The notes beneath the pieces were generated by a model, which saw nothing but the letters and a program-made list of their open reading frames with translations, did not search any database and was not told the DNA's origin. From Lachnospiraceae bacterium (GTDB lineage Bacteria > Bacillota > Clostridia > Lachnospirales > Lachnospiraceae), in assembly GCA_900765975.1 (NCBI GenBank), contig CAAFTS010000118.1, positions 1 through 34,196 of the forward strand: a stretch of 34,196 bases of DNA, in the 5' to 3' direction. The position numbers and the translations under genes are program-made. This document shows, piece by piece, positions 1-7,940 of the stretch (position 1 is its first letter; every line of letters starts with the position of its first letter).

Positions 1-235
1 TCCTGTAATTACTGTTTTAGGAATGATGATTGCAGATATGATCGCCAATAGTATTGTGATTGAGCAGGTTTTTGGTATTCCGGGGCTTGGAAGAACCTTG
101 ATTTCTTCCATTTCTAAAAGGGATTATCCAGTAGTATCTGCAATTATTGTATTAATTGCAATTGTAATATTGGTGTCAAATATGCTTGTAGATCTTTTGT
201 ATCAAAAATTAGATAAAAGGATTGTATTACAGTAA
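1..235 (+). CDS. Peptide/nickel-type ABC transporter permease, DppB-like, C-terminal part only
   Basis: The frame is open from the left edge (first full codon at base 2) and ends at TAA 233-235, so about 77 residues are visible. They contain the hallmark of the DppB/OppB permease family: a Glu-x-Val-Phe followed by PGLG, then a segment ending in KRDYP, then a last membrane helix rich in Ile/Val/Leu. Members form a membrane heterodimer with a DppC-type permease, and one follows 30 bases downstream in the same direction. The substrate cannot be told from this fragment; oligopeptides, nickel and some sugars are all moved by this family. An in-frame ATG at base 23 exists, but the upstream codons already fit the family, so the true start lies outside the window. 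Confidence 0.85.
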   Translation, partial: PVITVLGMMIADMIANSIVIEQVFGIPGLGRTLISSISKRDYPVVSAIIVLIAIVILVSNMLVDLLYQKLDKRIVLQ

Positions 236-265
236 AGGCAAAGTAGAAAAGTTGAGAGGTTTTAT

Positions 266-1084
266 ATGAAGGAAAAGAAAAAGAAACATTCTTATAATTT
301 TACTGTCGGATGCATTCTTACATTGGTTATGGTGGGGGTTATCTTGCTTGGATTTTTCTGGACACCTTATGATCCTGAGGCGATGAAGGGGACTTTGAAG
401 TTGAGTGGACCTACAATGGCACATTGGTTTGGATGTGATCAATTTGGAAGAGACGTGTTAAGCCGCGTATTAAGTGGAGCGGGGAGTACATTATTGATAG
501 GGAGTGGGACTGTTTTAATCGGAGGTGGCTGCGGAGTACTGTTAGGCGCTGTGACTGGATATTTTGGGGGCTGGCTGGACGAGGGGATTATGCGTCTGAA
601 TGACGCCTTGGCAGCATTCCCGAGTGTTTTATTGGCTCTTGTAATTATTGCTGTAGCAGGAAGTGGAACGTATCGGGTGATGATGGCATTAGGACTTGCA
701 TTTATACCTAGTTTTGCACGTGTGGTAAGGGGAGAGTTTTTACGATATAAAGAGATGGATTATGTGACCAGTGCAAAATTAATCGGAGTTTCTACGCCGC
801 GGATTTTGTTTGTACACATATTACCAAATATATTACCGACACTGCTGTCTTCTTTGGCAATTGGATTTAATAATGCGGTGCTTGCAGAAGCCGGACTTAG
901 TTATTTAGGAATTGGTGTGCAGCCTCCGGACGCAAGTTTGGGAAGAATGCTTTCAGAATCACAGACTTATCTGGCGAGCGGCCCATGGTGTGCTATTTTT
1001 CCTGGGGTATTTCTTGTATTACTTGTGCTTGGTATTGGGATGCTGGGGGAAGGCGTTCTGGATCGGTTCGGAGGTGGACGATAA
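266..1084 (+). CDS. Peptide/nickel-type ABC transporter permease, DppC-like
   Basis: This is a 272-residue inner-membrane permease. A first hydrophobic helix lies at about residues 14-33, preceded by a Lys-rich cytoplasmic start, and a short outer segment follows with the family-typical GCDQFGRDVLSR at 56-67. Several more helices follow. The cytoplasmic EAA-like loop that contacts the ATPase is at about 169-190 (SAKLIGVSTPRILFVHILPN). Length and pattern match DppC/OppC. The ATG at 266 has GAGAGG (254-259) upstream. The stop TAA overlaps the next gene's ATG by one base (TAATG), so translation is probably coupled with the fused ATPase. It should pair with the DppB-type protein at the left edge. 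The substrate is unknown, and the binding protein is not in the window. Confidence 0.9.
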   Translation: MKEKKKKHSYNFTVGCILTLVMVGVILLGFFWTPYDPEAMKGTLKLSGPTMAHWFGCDQFGRDVLSRVLSGAGSTLLIGSGTVLIGGGCGVLLGAVTGYFGGWLDEGIMRLNDALAAFPSVLLALVIIAVAGSGTYRVMMALGLAFIPSFARVVRGEFLRYKEMDYVTSAKLIGVSTPRILFVHILPNILPTLLSSLAIGFNNAVLAEAGLSYLGIGVQPPDASLGRMLSESQTYLASGPWCAIFPGVFLVLLVLGIGMLGEGVLDRFGGGR

Positions 1085-2568
1085 TGCTGAAAGTAGAAAA
1101 TCTGACGATTCATTTTGAGGAGGATGCGGAACAGCAGGAAGTGGTGAAGCATGTTTCATTTGCTATGGAACAAGGCGAGATTTTAGGGTTGGTTGGAGAA
1201 TCTGGTTCCGGAAAATCAATGACTGCATTGACAATAGCAGGATTGTTAAAGCGGGGAGCTGTACTGGAAACAGGGAATATTTATTTTTGTTGTAAAAACG
1301 AAATGGAAACGAATCTGGTCGGATTACAGGAAACCCAGATGCGTAAACTGCAGGGCGCAGAAATAGGAATGGTCTTTCAAGAACCAATGACGGCACTGAA
1401 TCCGACAATGAAAATCGGAAAGCAGGTAGAAGAGGCTCTTTGTATTCATACGGAATTGACAAAAGAAGAACGGAAAAAAGAAGTGTTAAAGGCGCTGGAA
1501 GAGGTTGAATTAGAGCATCCGGAGCAGCTGATGGAAAAATATCCGCATGAATTATCCGGGGGGATGCGTCAAAGAGTTATGATTGCATCTGCAATCATAT
1601 GTCACCCAAAGCTTTTAATTGCGGATGAACCGACAACTGCATTGGATGTAAGGACGCAAGAGAGTATTCTTCAGCTTATGAAAAAAATAAATGAAAAATA
1701 TGGGATGAGTATTCTGTTCATTTCACATAATTTAAGAGTTGTAAATCAATTATGCCAGCGTGTGCTCGTAATGAAAGATGGGGAAATTGTGGAAGAAGGA
1801 ACTACAGAATCCATTTTTCGAAATCCACAGCATGATTATACAAAAGCATTGATTGCTGCAATTCCTAAAAAGACAGAAAGACTTCTCAAAGATTCCAAAA
1901 GCGTTTTGCCAGAGTCAGTACAGAAAAAGAAAGTACTGGAATTGCAAAACGTGAATGCATTTTATCAGGAAAATAAACAAAGATGTCAGATTTTAAAAAA
2001 TGTTTCCTTTGCACTCTATGAGGGAGAAATTGTGGGATTAGCAGGAATGAGTGGAAGTGGAAAATCAACATTGTGTAAGTGTATTTTAGGACTTCTGAAA
2101 GACTATGAAGGAACCATTATCCATGGTACAAAGCGTCCCCAGATGGTATTTCAGGATCCGTATGCTTCTTTAAATCCAAGAAAGACAATTGGATGGATAT
2201 TGGAAGAGCCGCTTCGTCTGGAAAAGAAATACGGCAGGCAGGAAAGGCGGGAGAAAGTGTTGGAAATGCTGAAAAGAGTGAAAATGTCGGAAGAGCTTGC
2301 CGGCCGTTATCCGCGGGAATTGAGCGGGGGACAGAGACAAAGAGTCAGTATTGCTCTTGCATTAATTACTGGGACACGGTTTATACTAGCGGATGAACCG
2401 CTGTCTGCCTTGGATGTAACTGTACAGGCACAAATGCTACAATTATTAAAAGAATTACAGACACAAGAAAAAATCTGCTATTTATTTGTGTCGCATGATA
2501 TAGATATTGTGAATCAGATATGTGATCGAGTGCTTGTTTTGGAAGATGGAAGTATCAGAGAAGTTTAA
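1084..2568 (+). CDS. Fused double ATP-binding protein of a peptide/nickel-type ABC importer (DppD-DppF fusion)
   Basis: This is a 494-residue cytoplasmic ATPase with two complete ABC domains. Domain 1 has Walker A GESGSGKS at about 38-45, signature LSGGMRQRV near 157 and Walker B LLIADEPTTALD near 178. Domain 2 has Walker A GMSGSGKST near 321, signature LSGGQRQRV near 413 and Walker B ILADEPLSALD near 434. In most peptide importers DppD and DppF are separate; fusions of the GsiA/YejF kind are known. The open frame extends upstream to 985, but the start at 1084 is chosen because it overlaps the permease stop and the protein then begins with a standard ABC first strand (MLKVENLTIHF). It energises the two permeases upstream. 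Several peptide-type features (Q-loop FQEPM, FQDPY) are intact. Confidence 0.92.
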   Translation: MLKVENLTIHFEEDAEQQEVVKHVSFAMEQGEILGLVGESGSGKSMTALTIAGLLKRGAVLETGNIYFCCKNEMETNLVGLQETQMRKLQGAEIGMVFQEPMTALNPTMKIGKQVEEALCIHTELTKEERKKEVLKALEEVELEHPEQLMEKYPHELSGGMRQRVMIASAIICHPKLLIADEPTTALDVRTQESILQLMKKINEKYGMSILFISHNLRVVNQLCQRVLVMKDGEIVEEGTTESIFRNPQHDYTKALIAAIPKKTERLLKDSKSVLPESVQKKKVLELQNVNAFYQENKQRCQILKNVSFALYEGEIVGLAGMSGSGKSTLCKCILGLLKDYEGTIIHGTKRPQMVFQDPYASLNPRKTIGWILEEPLRLEKKYGRQERREKVLEMLKRVKMSEELAGRYPRELSGGQRQRVSIALALITGTRFILADEPLSALDVTVQAQMLQLLKELQTQEKICYLFVSHDIDIVNQICDRVLVLEDGSIREV

Positions 2569-2590
2569 ATGAAAAACAGGAGGAAGCGGG

Positions 2591-3208
2591 ATGGAAAAAT
2601 CCACAATGCGTTGGATTTATGAATATAGCAGGAGTAATCTGATCTGGGTACTTTTACTGGCAGTTCTCAGTGGAGGGATTGCCGGAAGCTTTATTATGTT
2701 AGCGCTTATGTCAAGGCGTTTTCTAGATATTGCAACAGGGGTGGAACAAGGAAACTTAAATGTGCAGATATTATTTATCCTTGGACTGATTCTATTTCAG
2801 GCAGTTTTGAATATTATATGCAGCTATGTGCGAATGCGTGTGACAGCAAAGTTGGAAATACAAATACGAACAGGTATTTTTTCAACTATATTACGGAAAA
2901 AATATCACAAAATTGTGTATATGCATTCAGGAGAAATACTGAATCGTATGACAAGCGATATTGATATTGTGGTTGGTGCTGTTGTGGGAATGATACCGCA
3001 GGCGATTTCAATGTTTACAAAAATAGGTGCGGGTCTTATTGTATTGTTTGTTATGGATTCCGGCTTTACAGCAGTGGTATTAGGGATTGGTGTTCTGGTT
3101 TGTATATGTAGCCGCATTTATAGTAGGCATTTTAAGTATCTTCATAAAGAAGTACAGAGAACGAATGAAAAGGTGCGATCATATTACAGGAGTGCGTTGA
3201 AAATCTGA
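2591..3208 (+). CDS. ABC exporter, N-terminal membrane fragment (frameshifted)
   Basis: This 205-residue frame covers the first half of the membrane domain of an ABC exporter (ABC_membrane, type IV fold), with hydrophobic helices near 17-40, 53-78 and 138-175. The ATG at 2591 has AGGAGG six bases upstream (2579-2584). It stops at TGA 3206-3208 in the middle of the conserved segment that normally precedes VIKSF. The remainder of the transporter is in the next reading frame and its ATG (3208) overlaps this stop as TGATG. Adding one A to the A-run at 3200-3203 would join both parts as ...ALKNLMVIKSF..., exactly the family pattern. This is therefore best read as one gene of about 566 codons broken by a one-base deletion, real or a sequencing error. 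Confidence 0.85.
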   Translation: MEKSTMRWIYEYSRSNLIWVLLLAVLSGGIAGSFIMLALMSRRFLDIATGVEQGNLNVQILFILGLILFQAVLNIICSYVRMRVTAKLEIQIRTGIFSTILRKKYHKIVYMHSGEILNRMTSDIDIVVGAVVGMIPQAISMFTKIGAGLIVLFVMDSGFTAVVLGIGVLVCICSRIYSRHFKYLHKEVQRTNEKVRSYYRSALKI

Positions 3209-4290
3209 TGGTGATCAAATCCTTTACAAATGAAGAGGCAGTTTGTGATAAGTTAAAAGAATTTCAGCGTGAGAATTATCATATCCGGGTAAAAAGAAAT
3301 ACAGTAAGTAATTTGGCAAATACATTGCTGTATGTGATGTTTACATCAGGATATTATGCAGCACTTGTATGGGGAGCACTGCAGATTTCTGTGGGAGCAA
3401 TGACATTCGGAACATTAACCGCGTTTTTACAAATTATCCAGCAGATTCGGACCCCGTTTCAGAACGTTTCCGGTCTGATACCTCAATATTATAGTATGCA
3501 GGCGTCGGCAGAGAGATTAATGGAAATTGAGCAGATGGAAGAAGAAAGTTTCCAGCCAATGCTTTTGAATCTTTCAGAGTTCGAAAAAGATTTTCAAGCC
3601 ATTATAGCGGAGCAGGTTACAGTTTCTTATGAAGATGGAGATCCTGTTTTGGAACAAGTCTCATTGCGTATAAATAAAGGAGATTTTGCAGTCATTGTTG
3701 GAGAATCGGGATCTGGGAAAAGCACGTTAATGAAATTGCTGCTGCAGCTGATAACGTGTGAACAAGGACAGCTTTATTTTGAAACAGCACAAGGGAAAAT
3801 TCCAATTCATGCAGGTACAAGAAATGTGTTTTCCTATGTCCCACAGGGAAATATGATTATGTCAGGAACAATTCGTGAAAATATTACATTTTGTAATGAT
3901 AAAACGGATGAGAGTGCAATTTGTAATGCAGCAAAGGCGGCCGGTATCTGGGAGTATATAAAAACATTGCCGCAGGGGTTAGATACAATGCTGAGTGAAA
4001 GAGGAGAAGGTTTATCAGAAGGTCAGATTCAGCGGATTGCAATTGCGCGCGCATTGTTGAATGATGCACCTATTTTGCTTTTGGATGAGTGTACTTCCTC
4101 GTTGGATAAAGAAACCGAGCGGAGTGTACTTCAAAATCTGAAGAAGATGAGTGGCAAGACGATTATTTGTATTTCACACACAGAGGCAGGAATTTCATGC
4201 TGTAATCGTGTGTTCAGAATCAAGAACAGAATGTTGAAAGAGGAAATGAATGGAAAAGAAGACGTGGGATCAATTATTGGAATTGATTGA
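3208..4290 (+). CDS. ABC exporter, C-terminal membrane and ATPase fragment (frameshifted)
   Basis: This 360-residue continuation of the exporter starts at VIKSFTNEE, has two more helices (about 30-60) and then a nucleotide-binding domain. That domain has Walker A GESGSGKST near 170, a signature in the degenerate form LSEGQIQRIAIARAL, Walker B ILLLDECTSSLD and switch His in CISHT. The EGQ instead of the usual GGQ signature is seen in some exporters and need not inactivate. As it stands the frame can only be translated by re-initiation at the TGATG overlap, which would give a protein without its first helices. It would move an unknown compound outward. The adjoining nucleotidyltransferase-family gene overlaps its 3' end. 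The cargo is not identifiable; a modified peptide is possible. Confidence 0.85.
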   Translation: MVIKSFTNEEAVCDKLKEFQRENYHIRVKRNTVSNLANTLLYVMFTSGYYAALVWGALQISVGAMTFGTLTAFLQIIQQIRTPFQNVSGLIPQYYSMQASAERLMEIEQMEEESFQPMLLNLSEFEKDFQAIIAEQVTVSYEDGDPVLEQVSLRINKGDFAVIVGESGSGKSTLMKLLLQLITCEQGQLYFETAQGKIPIHAGTRNVFSYVPQGNMIMSGTIRENITFCNDKTDESAICNAAKAAGIWEYIKTLPQGLDTMLSERGEGLSEGQIQRIAIARALLNDAPILLLDECTSSLDKETERSVLQNLKKMSGKTIICISHTEAGISCCNRVFRIKNRMLKEEMNGKEDVGSIIGID

Positions 4291-4390
4291 TTTTGCTTTG
4301 GCAGATGGAACTGCACCGGAGATAGAGACTGAGGAAGTTTGGAAATCGCAAGAGATACGGTGCAAAAAGCAGCGCAAATGGAATTGCTGA
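4250..4390 (+). pseudogene. Out-of-frame 5' end of the nucleotidyltransferase-family gene
   Basis: An ATG at 4250, inside the end of the exporter frame, has a good ribosome site (AAGAGG about 4238-4243) and encodes 46 residues beginning MEKKTWDQLLELIDFALADG. That is the kind of start expected for NTP_transf_5-type proteins (helical LL-x-L-x-x-AL). The frame then runs to TGA at 4388-4390 with nonsense-looking sequence after residue 30. If one T is added to the T-run at 4338-4340 the frame passes into the 4339 frame as ...TEEVLEIARDTVQKAAQ..., which reads naturally. So the true gene probably starts at 4250 and carries a one-base deletion. An actual deletion and a sequencing or assembly error cannot be told apart here. 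Confidence 0.65.
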
Positions 4391-5286
4391 CTGCATTTGA
4401 AAAAGCAGGGATTGCAGTTTTGCCGTTGAAAGGATTTTTGATAAAACAATTTTATCCGGATACGAGTATGCGGATGATGGCAGATCTAGATATCTTGTTT
4501 CCTGTGGAAAAAGAAAAAGAGACAGAGGGAGTTCTGACAGCGTTAGGATATGTATGTGAACATAAAGATAGTCATCATAGCGTGTATATGAGACATCCGT
4601 TTATGAATATAGAAATGCATTATAATATGATTGGAAATGATTCCCTTTTGGATGCTTATTATGATAATATATGGGAAAGACTTGAATTAGAGCCCGGGAT
4701 GTCGTATATTTATCGATTGAAGTGGGAAGATTTTTATATTTTTATGATTGCCCATCTGGCAAAACATTTTCAAGGCGGCGGTTCTGGAATCCGCTCAGTT
4801 ATAGATATCCAACAATTTTTGGATAAAATGGAGGAAAAACTAGACTGGAAGTATATTAATGAAGAATTGAGAAAAATAGAATTAACTCAGTTTGAACAGC
4901 ATATGAGAAAATTAACTGCAATCTGGTTTGGAGGAGAGAAAGAAACGGAATTCTATGCACAGCTTAGAGAGTTTATACAAAACAGTGGAATTTACGGAAC
5001 TCTGGAGAATTTGGGCGTGCAAAGAGCTGTTCGTGCCGGCAGAAAAGGCTGGATAGGAAAAATGCAAATGTGGCTGAATGTTATTTTTTTGCCCTATAAA
5101 GAAATGAAAATGCAATATCCTTACCTTTTAAAATGTCCGGTGTTACTTCCTATCGCGTGGATACAGCGATTTTTTCGTACTATATTTTTGAGACGTAAAA
5201 AAGCGAAAAGAATATTATCTAGTATGAATGCAGAGCGTGATGTTGTAAAAGCGCATCAGGAATTATTTGAAAAATTGGGGTTTTGA
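4339..5286 (+). CDS. Nucleotidyltransferase family protein (NTP_transf_5-like), frameshifted at its 5' end
   Basis: The open frame gives 315 residues from a TTG codon at 4339, but no convincing ribosome site precedes this TTG and the better start is the out-of-frame ATG at 4250. The protein has the family core: VLPLKGFLIKQFYPD, then RMMADLDILFP (the paired acidic residues of the polymerase-beta fold), then a large C-terminal region with HYNMIG and AHLAKHF. Family members often sit in modified-peptide (including lasso peptide) and capsule loci, where they act as putative nucleotidyl or phosphoglycosyl tailoring enzymes. Here the neighbour is an ABC exporter. The substrate is unknown. The C-terminal 60 residues are rich in Lys/Arg and aromatic residues and may touch the membrane. 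Confidence 0.7.
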   Translation: MEIARDTVQKAAQMELLTAFEKAGIAVLPLKGFLIKQFYPDTSMRMMADLDILFPVEKEKETEGVLTALGYVCEHKDSHHSVYMRHPFMNIEMHYNMIGNDSLLDAYYDNIWERLELEPGMSYIYRLKWEDFYIFMIAHLAKHFQGGGSGIRSVIDIQQFLDKMEEKLDWKYINEELRKIELTQFEQHMRKLTAIWFGGEKETEFYAQLREFIQNSGIYGTLENLGVQRAVRAGRKGWIGKMQMWLNVIFLPYKEMKMQYPYLLKCPVLLPIAWIQRFFRTIFLRRKKAKRILSSMNAERDVVKAHQELFEKLGF

Positions 5287-5301
5287 GAGAAGAGGAAATG
5301 G

Positions 5302-6087
5302 ATGAGAACGTATCAATTGATAATTGCATATGATGGATCGAGATTCAGAGGCTGGCAGAGACAGCCTGATACAGAACTGACGATACAGGGGATTTTAGAA
5401 AAGCAAATTAGTGCGCTGGCAGGATATCCGGTAGAAGTGCAGGGAGCTGGACGAACGGATGGGGGTGTTCATGCTGCGGCACAGACGGCAAGTATTCAAT
5501 TGGCTGGAAAAATAGAACCAGAATATTTTCGGGAAAAATTAAATCAATGTTTACCGGAAGATATCAGAGTATTAGGCGTAAAATTGATGAAAAATAGTTT
5601 CCATGCTAGATATAGTGCATGTGGAAAGCGCTATGAGTATGCTGTAGATACTGGAGTGCGTCCGAATGTGTTTTTGCGAAAATATACATTTCATTATCCG
5701 GAAAAACTAGATATTCAGAAAATGAGACAGGCGGCAGCGATTTTAGAGGGAACACATGATTTTACGGCATTTACAGATCGGCCGGATGAACATTCTGCGA
5801 GACGGAGGATTTATCAAATACAGATTACAGAGTCTGGAAATCTTGTGAATATTAAATATATCGGAAGTGGATTTATGTATCATATGGTTCGAATTTTGAC
5901 AGGAACGTTGTTGGAAGTAGGAATCGGAAAACGGACGCCGGAAAATGTCAAAAGTCTCTTGGAACATGGTGTGCGCGCAGAAGCTGGCTTTTTAGCACCG
6001 GCTTGCGGACTTTGTGTGAAGCGTGTTTATTATGAAAAAAAAGAGTTGCGTGCTATACAATGCAAATGCGGAGAAGGAGAACTTTAA
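5302..6087 (+). CDS. truA: tRNA pseudouridine(38-40) synthase TruA
   Basis: TruA converts uridines 38-40 in the tRNA anticodon arm to pseudouridine. The 261-residue protein matches the family length. It begins with the typical [15 protein letters not shown] at 8-22 and has the catalytic motif [11 protein letters not shown] with the nucleophile Asp53. Further family segments are the [13 protein letters not shown] region and the C-terminal RFMVR-like [20 protein letters not shown]. The ATG at 5302 has an AGAGGAAATG-type ribosome site just upstream, and the gene follows the nucleotidyltransferase frame by 15 bases. The exonuclease gene begins two bases after its stop, so the two are almost certainly co-transcribed. 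Nothing unusual is seen. Confidence 0.97.
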   Translation: MRTYQLIIAYDGSRFRGWQRQPDTELTIQGILEKQISALAGYPVEVQGAGRTDGGVHAAAQTASIQLAGKIEPEYFREKLNQCLPEDIRVLGVKLMKNSFHARYSACGKRYEYAVDTGVRPNVFLRKYTFHYPEKLDIQKMRQAAAILEGTHDFTAFTDRPDEHSARRRIYQIQITESGNLVNIKYIGSGFMYHMVRILTGTLLEVGIGKRTPENVKSLLEHGVRAEAGFLAPACGLCVKRVYYEKKELRAIQCKCGEGEL

Positions 6088-6089
6088 AG

Positions 6090-6842
6090 ATGAAATTAGT
6101 GTCATGGAACGTAAATGGGATTCGTGCATGTGTGCAAAAAGGTTTTCTGGAGTCTTTTCAGAAAATAGATGCGGACGTGTTTTGTCTGCAGGAAACAAAG
6201 ATGCAGGAAGGGCAGTTAGAATTAGAATTGCCTGGATATTATCAATATTGGAATTATGCTGTGAAGAAAGGGTATTCCGGTACAGCAGTATTTACCAGAA
6301 AAAGGCCGATCAGTGTGGTAAATGGAATTGGAATTGAAGAGCACGACCAGGAAGGACGCGTAATTACATGTGAATTTGAAGATTTTTATTTTGTAACTGT
6401 ATATACGCCTAATTCGCAGGATGGATTAAAGCGGTTAGAATACAGAATGCGGTGGGAAGATGATTTTCGGGCATATCTCAAGAAATTAGAAAAAGCAAAA
6501 CCGGTAATTGTTACAGGAGATATGAATGTTGCGCATAAAGAGATTGATTTGAAGAATCCGAGGACAAATCGAAAGAATGCCGGTTTTACAGATGAAGAGA
6601 GAACGAAATTTACAGAACTCCTGGATGCCGGTTTTATTGATACATTTCGATATTTTTATCCAGATAAAGAGGGGGCTTATTCCTGGTGGTCTTATCGGTT
6701 TAAGGCAAGAGAAAAAAATGCAGGATGGAGAATTGATTATTTTTGTGTATCTGAATCGTTGAAGGAAAGACTTTTGAATGCGGATATTTTGACAGAGGTG
6801 TATGGCTCGGATCACTGTCCGGTGGTGCTAGAGTTAAAATAA
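6090..6842 (+). CDS. exoA: Exodeoxyribonuclease III (AP endonuclease, ExoA/Xth family)
   Basis: This DNA repair enzyme cuts at abasic sites and degrades 3' ends. The 250-residue protein has all family motifs: SWNVNGIRA at 5-13 (Asn7), LQETKM at 33-38 (metal ligand Glu35), [12 protein letters not shown] from 143 (Asp144, Asn146), GWRIDYF near 212 and SDHCPV at 240-245 (Asp241, His242 of the catalytic pair). The open frame extends upstream to 6060 inside truA. The ATG at 6090 is chosen because GGAGAAGGAG (6070-6079) is correctly placed and the protein then starts at the conserved MKLVSWN. It sits two bases downstream of the truA stop. Length is close to the ExoA of Gram-positives. Confidence 0.96.
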   Translation: MKLVSWNVNGIRACVQKGFLESFQKIDADVFCLQETKMQEGQLELELPGYYQYWNYAVKKGYSGTAVFTRKRPISVVNGIGIEEHDQEGRVITCEFEDFYFVTVYTPNSQDGLKRLEYRMRWEDDFRAYLKKLEKAKPVIVTGDMNVAHKEIDLKNPRTNRKNAGFTDEERTKFTELLDAGFIDTFRYFYPDKEGAYSWWSYRFKAREKNAGWRIDYFCVSESLKERLLNADILTEVYGSDHCPVVLELK

Positions 6843-6868
6843 AAAGATTTATTTAGGAGGCGGTTATA

Positions 6869-7915
6869 GTGACCAAAATTGATATTGTATCAGGATTTTT
6901 AGGAGCTGGAAAAACAACATTTATTAAAAAGATGCTGAAAGAGTCTTTTTTGGACGAGCAGGTAGTCTTGATTGAAAATGAGTTCGGAGAGATTGGAATC
7001 GACGGTGGATTTTTAAAAGATTCAGGAATTCAGATAAGAGAAATGAATTCGGGGTGTATATGTTGTTCTTTGGTGGGAGATTTTGGAACATCATTAAAAG
7101 AAGTGGTAGACACGTATCATCCGGACCGAATCTTAATAGAGCCGTCCGGTGTGGGAAAATTATCAGATGTTATAAAAGCTGTGCAAGGAGTGCAGGAGGA
7201 AATTGATGCAAAATTAAATAGCTTTATTACGGTAGTAGATGTTATGAAATGCAGGCTTTATCATAGAAATTTTGGTGAGTTTTTCAGTAATCAGATTACT
7301 TATGCCGGAGCAATTATTTTAAGCAGGACTGACAAGGCAAAACAGGAAAAAATAGAAGAAAGTATTGCTATTTTGCGTGAGTTAAATAAAAAGGCTCCGA
7401 TTATCACAACTCCGATTGAACAGTTATCGGGGGAAAAGCTATTGGAAACAATGGAAGGAAACCTCTCACTGGAAGAAGAATTAATGTCGGAACTTGCATG
7501 CCCAATTTGCGGTGACCATCACCATGACCATCACCATGAACATGAGCATCACCATGACCATCACCAGGATCATTGCGAATGTGAACACGATCACCATCAT
7601 CATGATCATTGTGAATGTGAACACGATCACCATCATGCGGATGAAGTGTTTACCAGCTGGGGTTGTGAAACAACGAGAAAATATACGAAAGAACAAGTGG
7701 AAAATATTCTCGTAACATTGGAACAAGAAAGTATATATGGTACGATTCTTCGTGCAAAAGGAATGGTTGCGGCAGAAGCAGGAGAGTGGATTTATTTTGA
7801 TTTTGTTCCGGAGGAGTATGAAATACGTAGTGGCGCACCGGAATATACCGGAAGAATCTGCGTGATAGGTTCACAATTAGAGGAACAAAAGCTGAAAGAA
7901 CTATTTGAAGTGTAA
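6869..7915 (+). CDS. CobW/COG0523-family GTPase with His/Cys-rich metal-binding insert
   Basis: This family hydrolyses GTP and is linked to metal (often zinc) delivery. The 348-residue protein has Walker A GFLGAGKT at 9-16, the family metal motif CICC (Cys63, Cys65, Cys66), ENEFGEIGIDG near 36-46 and a short CobW C-terminal domain. The guanine-specificity loop reads LSRTDKA rather than NKxD, a variant seen in part of the family. Between the G domain and the C-terminal domain, about residues 211-257, lies a very unusual insert beginning CPICGD and made almost only of His, Asp, Glu and Cys, partly an internal duplication. The GTG start at 6869 has AGGAGG at 6855-6860. A second P-loop protein follows directly, suggesting a two-protein metal system. 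The metal is not proven. Confidence 0.92.
   Translation: MTKIDIVSGFLGAGKTTFIKKMLKESFLDEQVVLIENEFGEIGIDGGFLKDSGIQIREMNSGCICCSLVGDFGTSLKEVVDTYHPDRILIEPSGVGKLSDVIKAVQGVQEEIDAKLNSFITVVDVMKCRLYHRNFGEFFSNQITYAGAIILSRTDKAKQEKIEESIAILRELNKKAPIITTPIEQLSGEKLLETMEGNLSLEEELMSELACPICGDHHHDHHHEHEHHHDHHQDHCECEHDHHHHDHCECEHDHHHADEVFTSWGCETTRKYTKEQVENILVTLEQESIYGTILRAKGMVAAEAGEWIYFDFVPEEYEIRSGAPEYTGRICVIGSQLEEQKLKELFEV
7568..7636 (+). repeat. Tandem 36-bp repeat inside the metal-binding insert
   Basis: Two copies of a 33-base block (7568-7600 and 7604-7636) differ at one base and are separated by CAT, giving a 36-base period in frame. Each encodes DHCECEHDHHH. The upstream His-rich part is less regular. The repeat likely grew by slippage and supplies two equal Cys-x-Cys plus His clusters for metal binding. 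Confidence 0.9.
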
Positions 7916-7940
7916 AAGACAGAAAAGAGGTAAATATAAA

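Noticed and set aside
3200..3208. Programmed -1 frameshift in the ABC exporter
   Set aside because: The sequence around the A-run is not a proper X-XXY-YYZ slippery site in the reading frame and no strong downstream structure is evident; a deletion or sequencing error is simpler.
7494..7726. Open frames in other phases across the His-rich insert, both strands
   Set aside because: They are by-products of the repeated CAC/CAT/GAT codons; the real frame is fixed by the GTPase motifs on each side.
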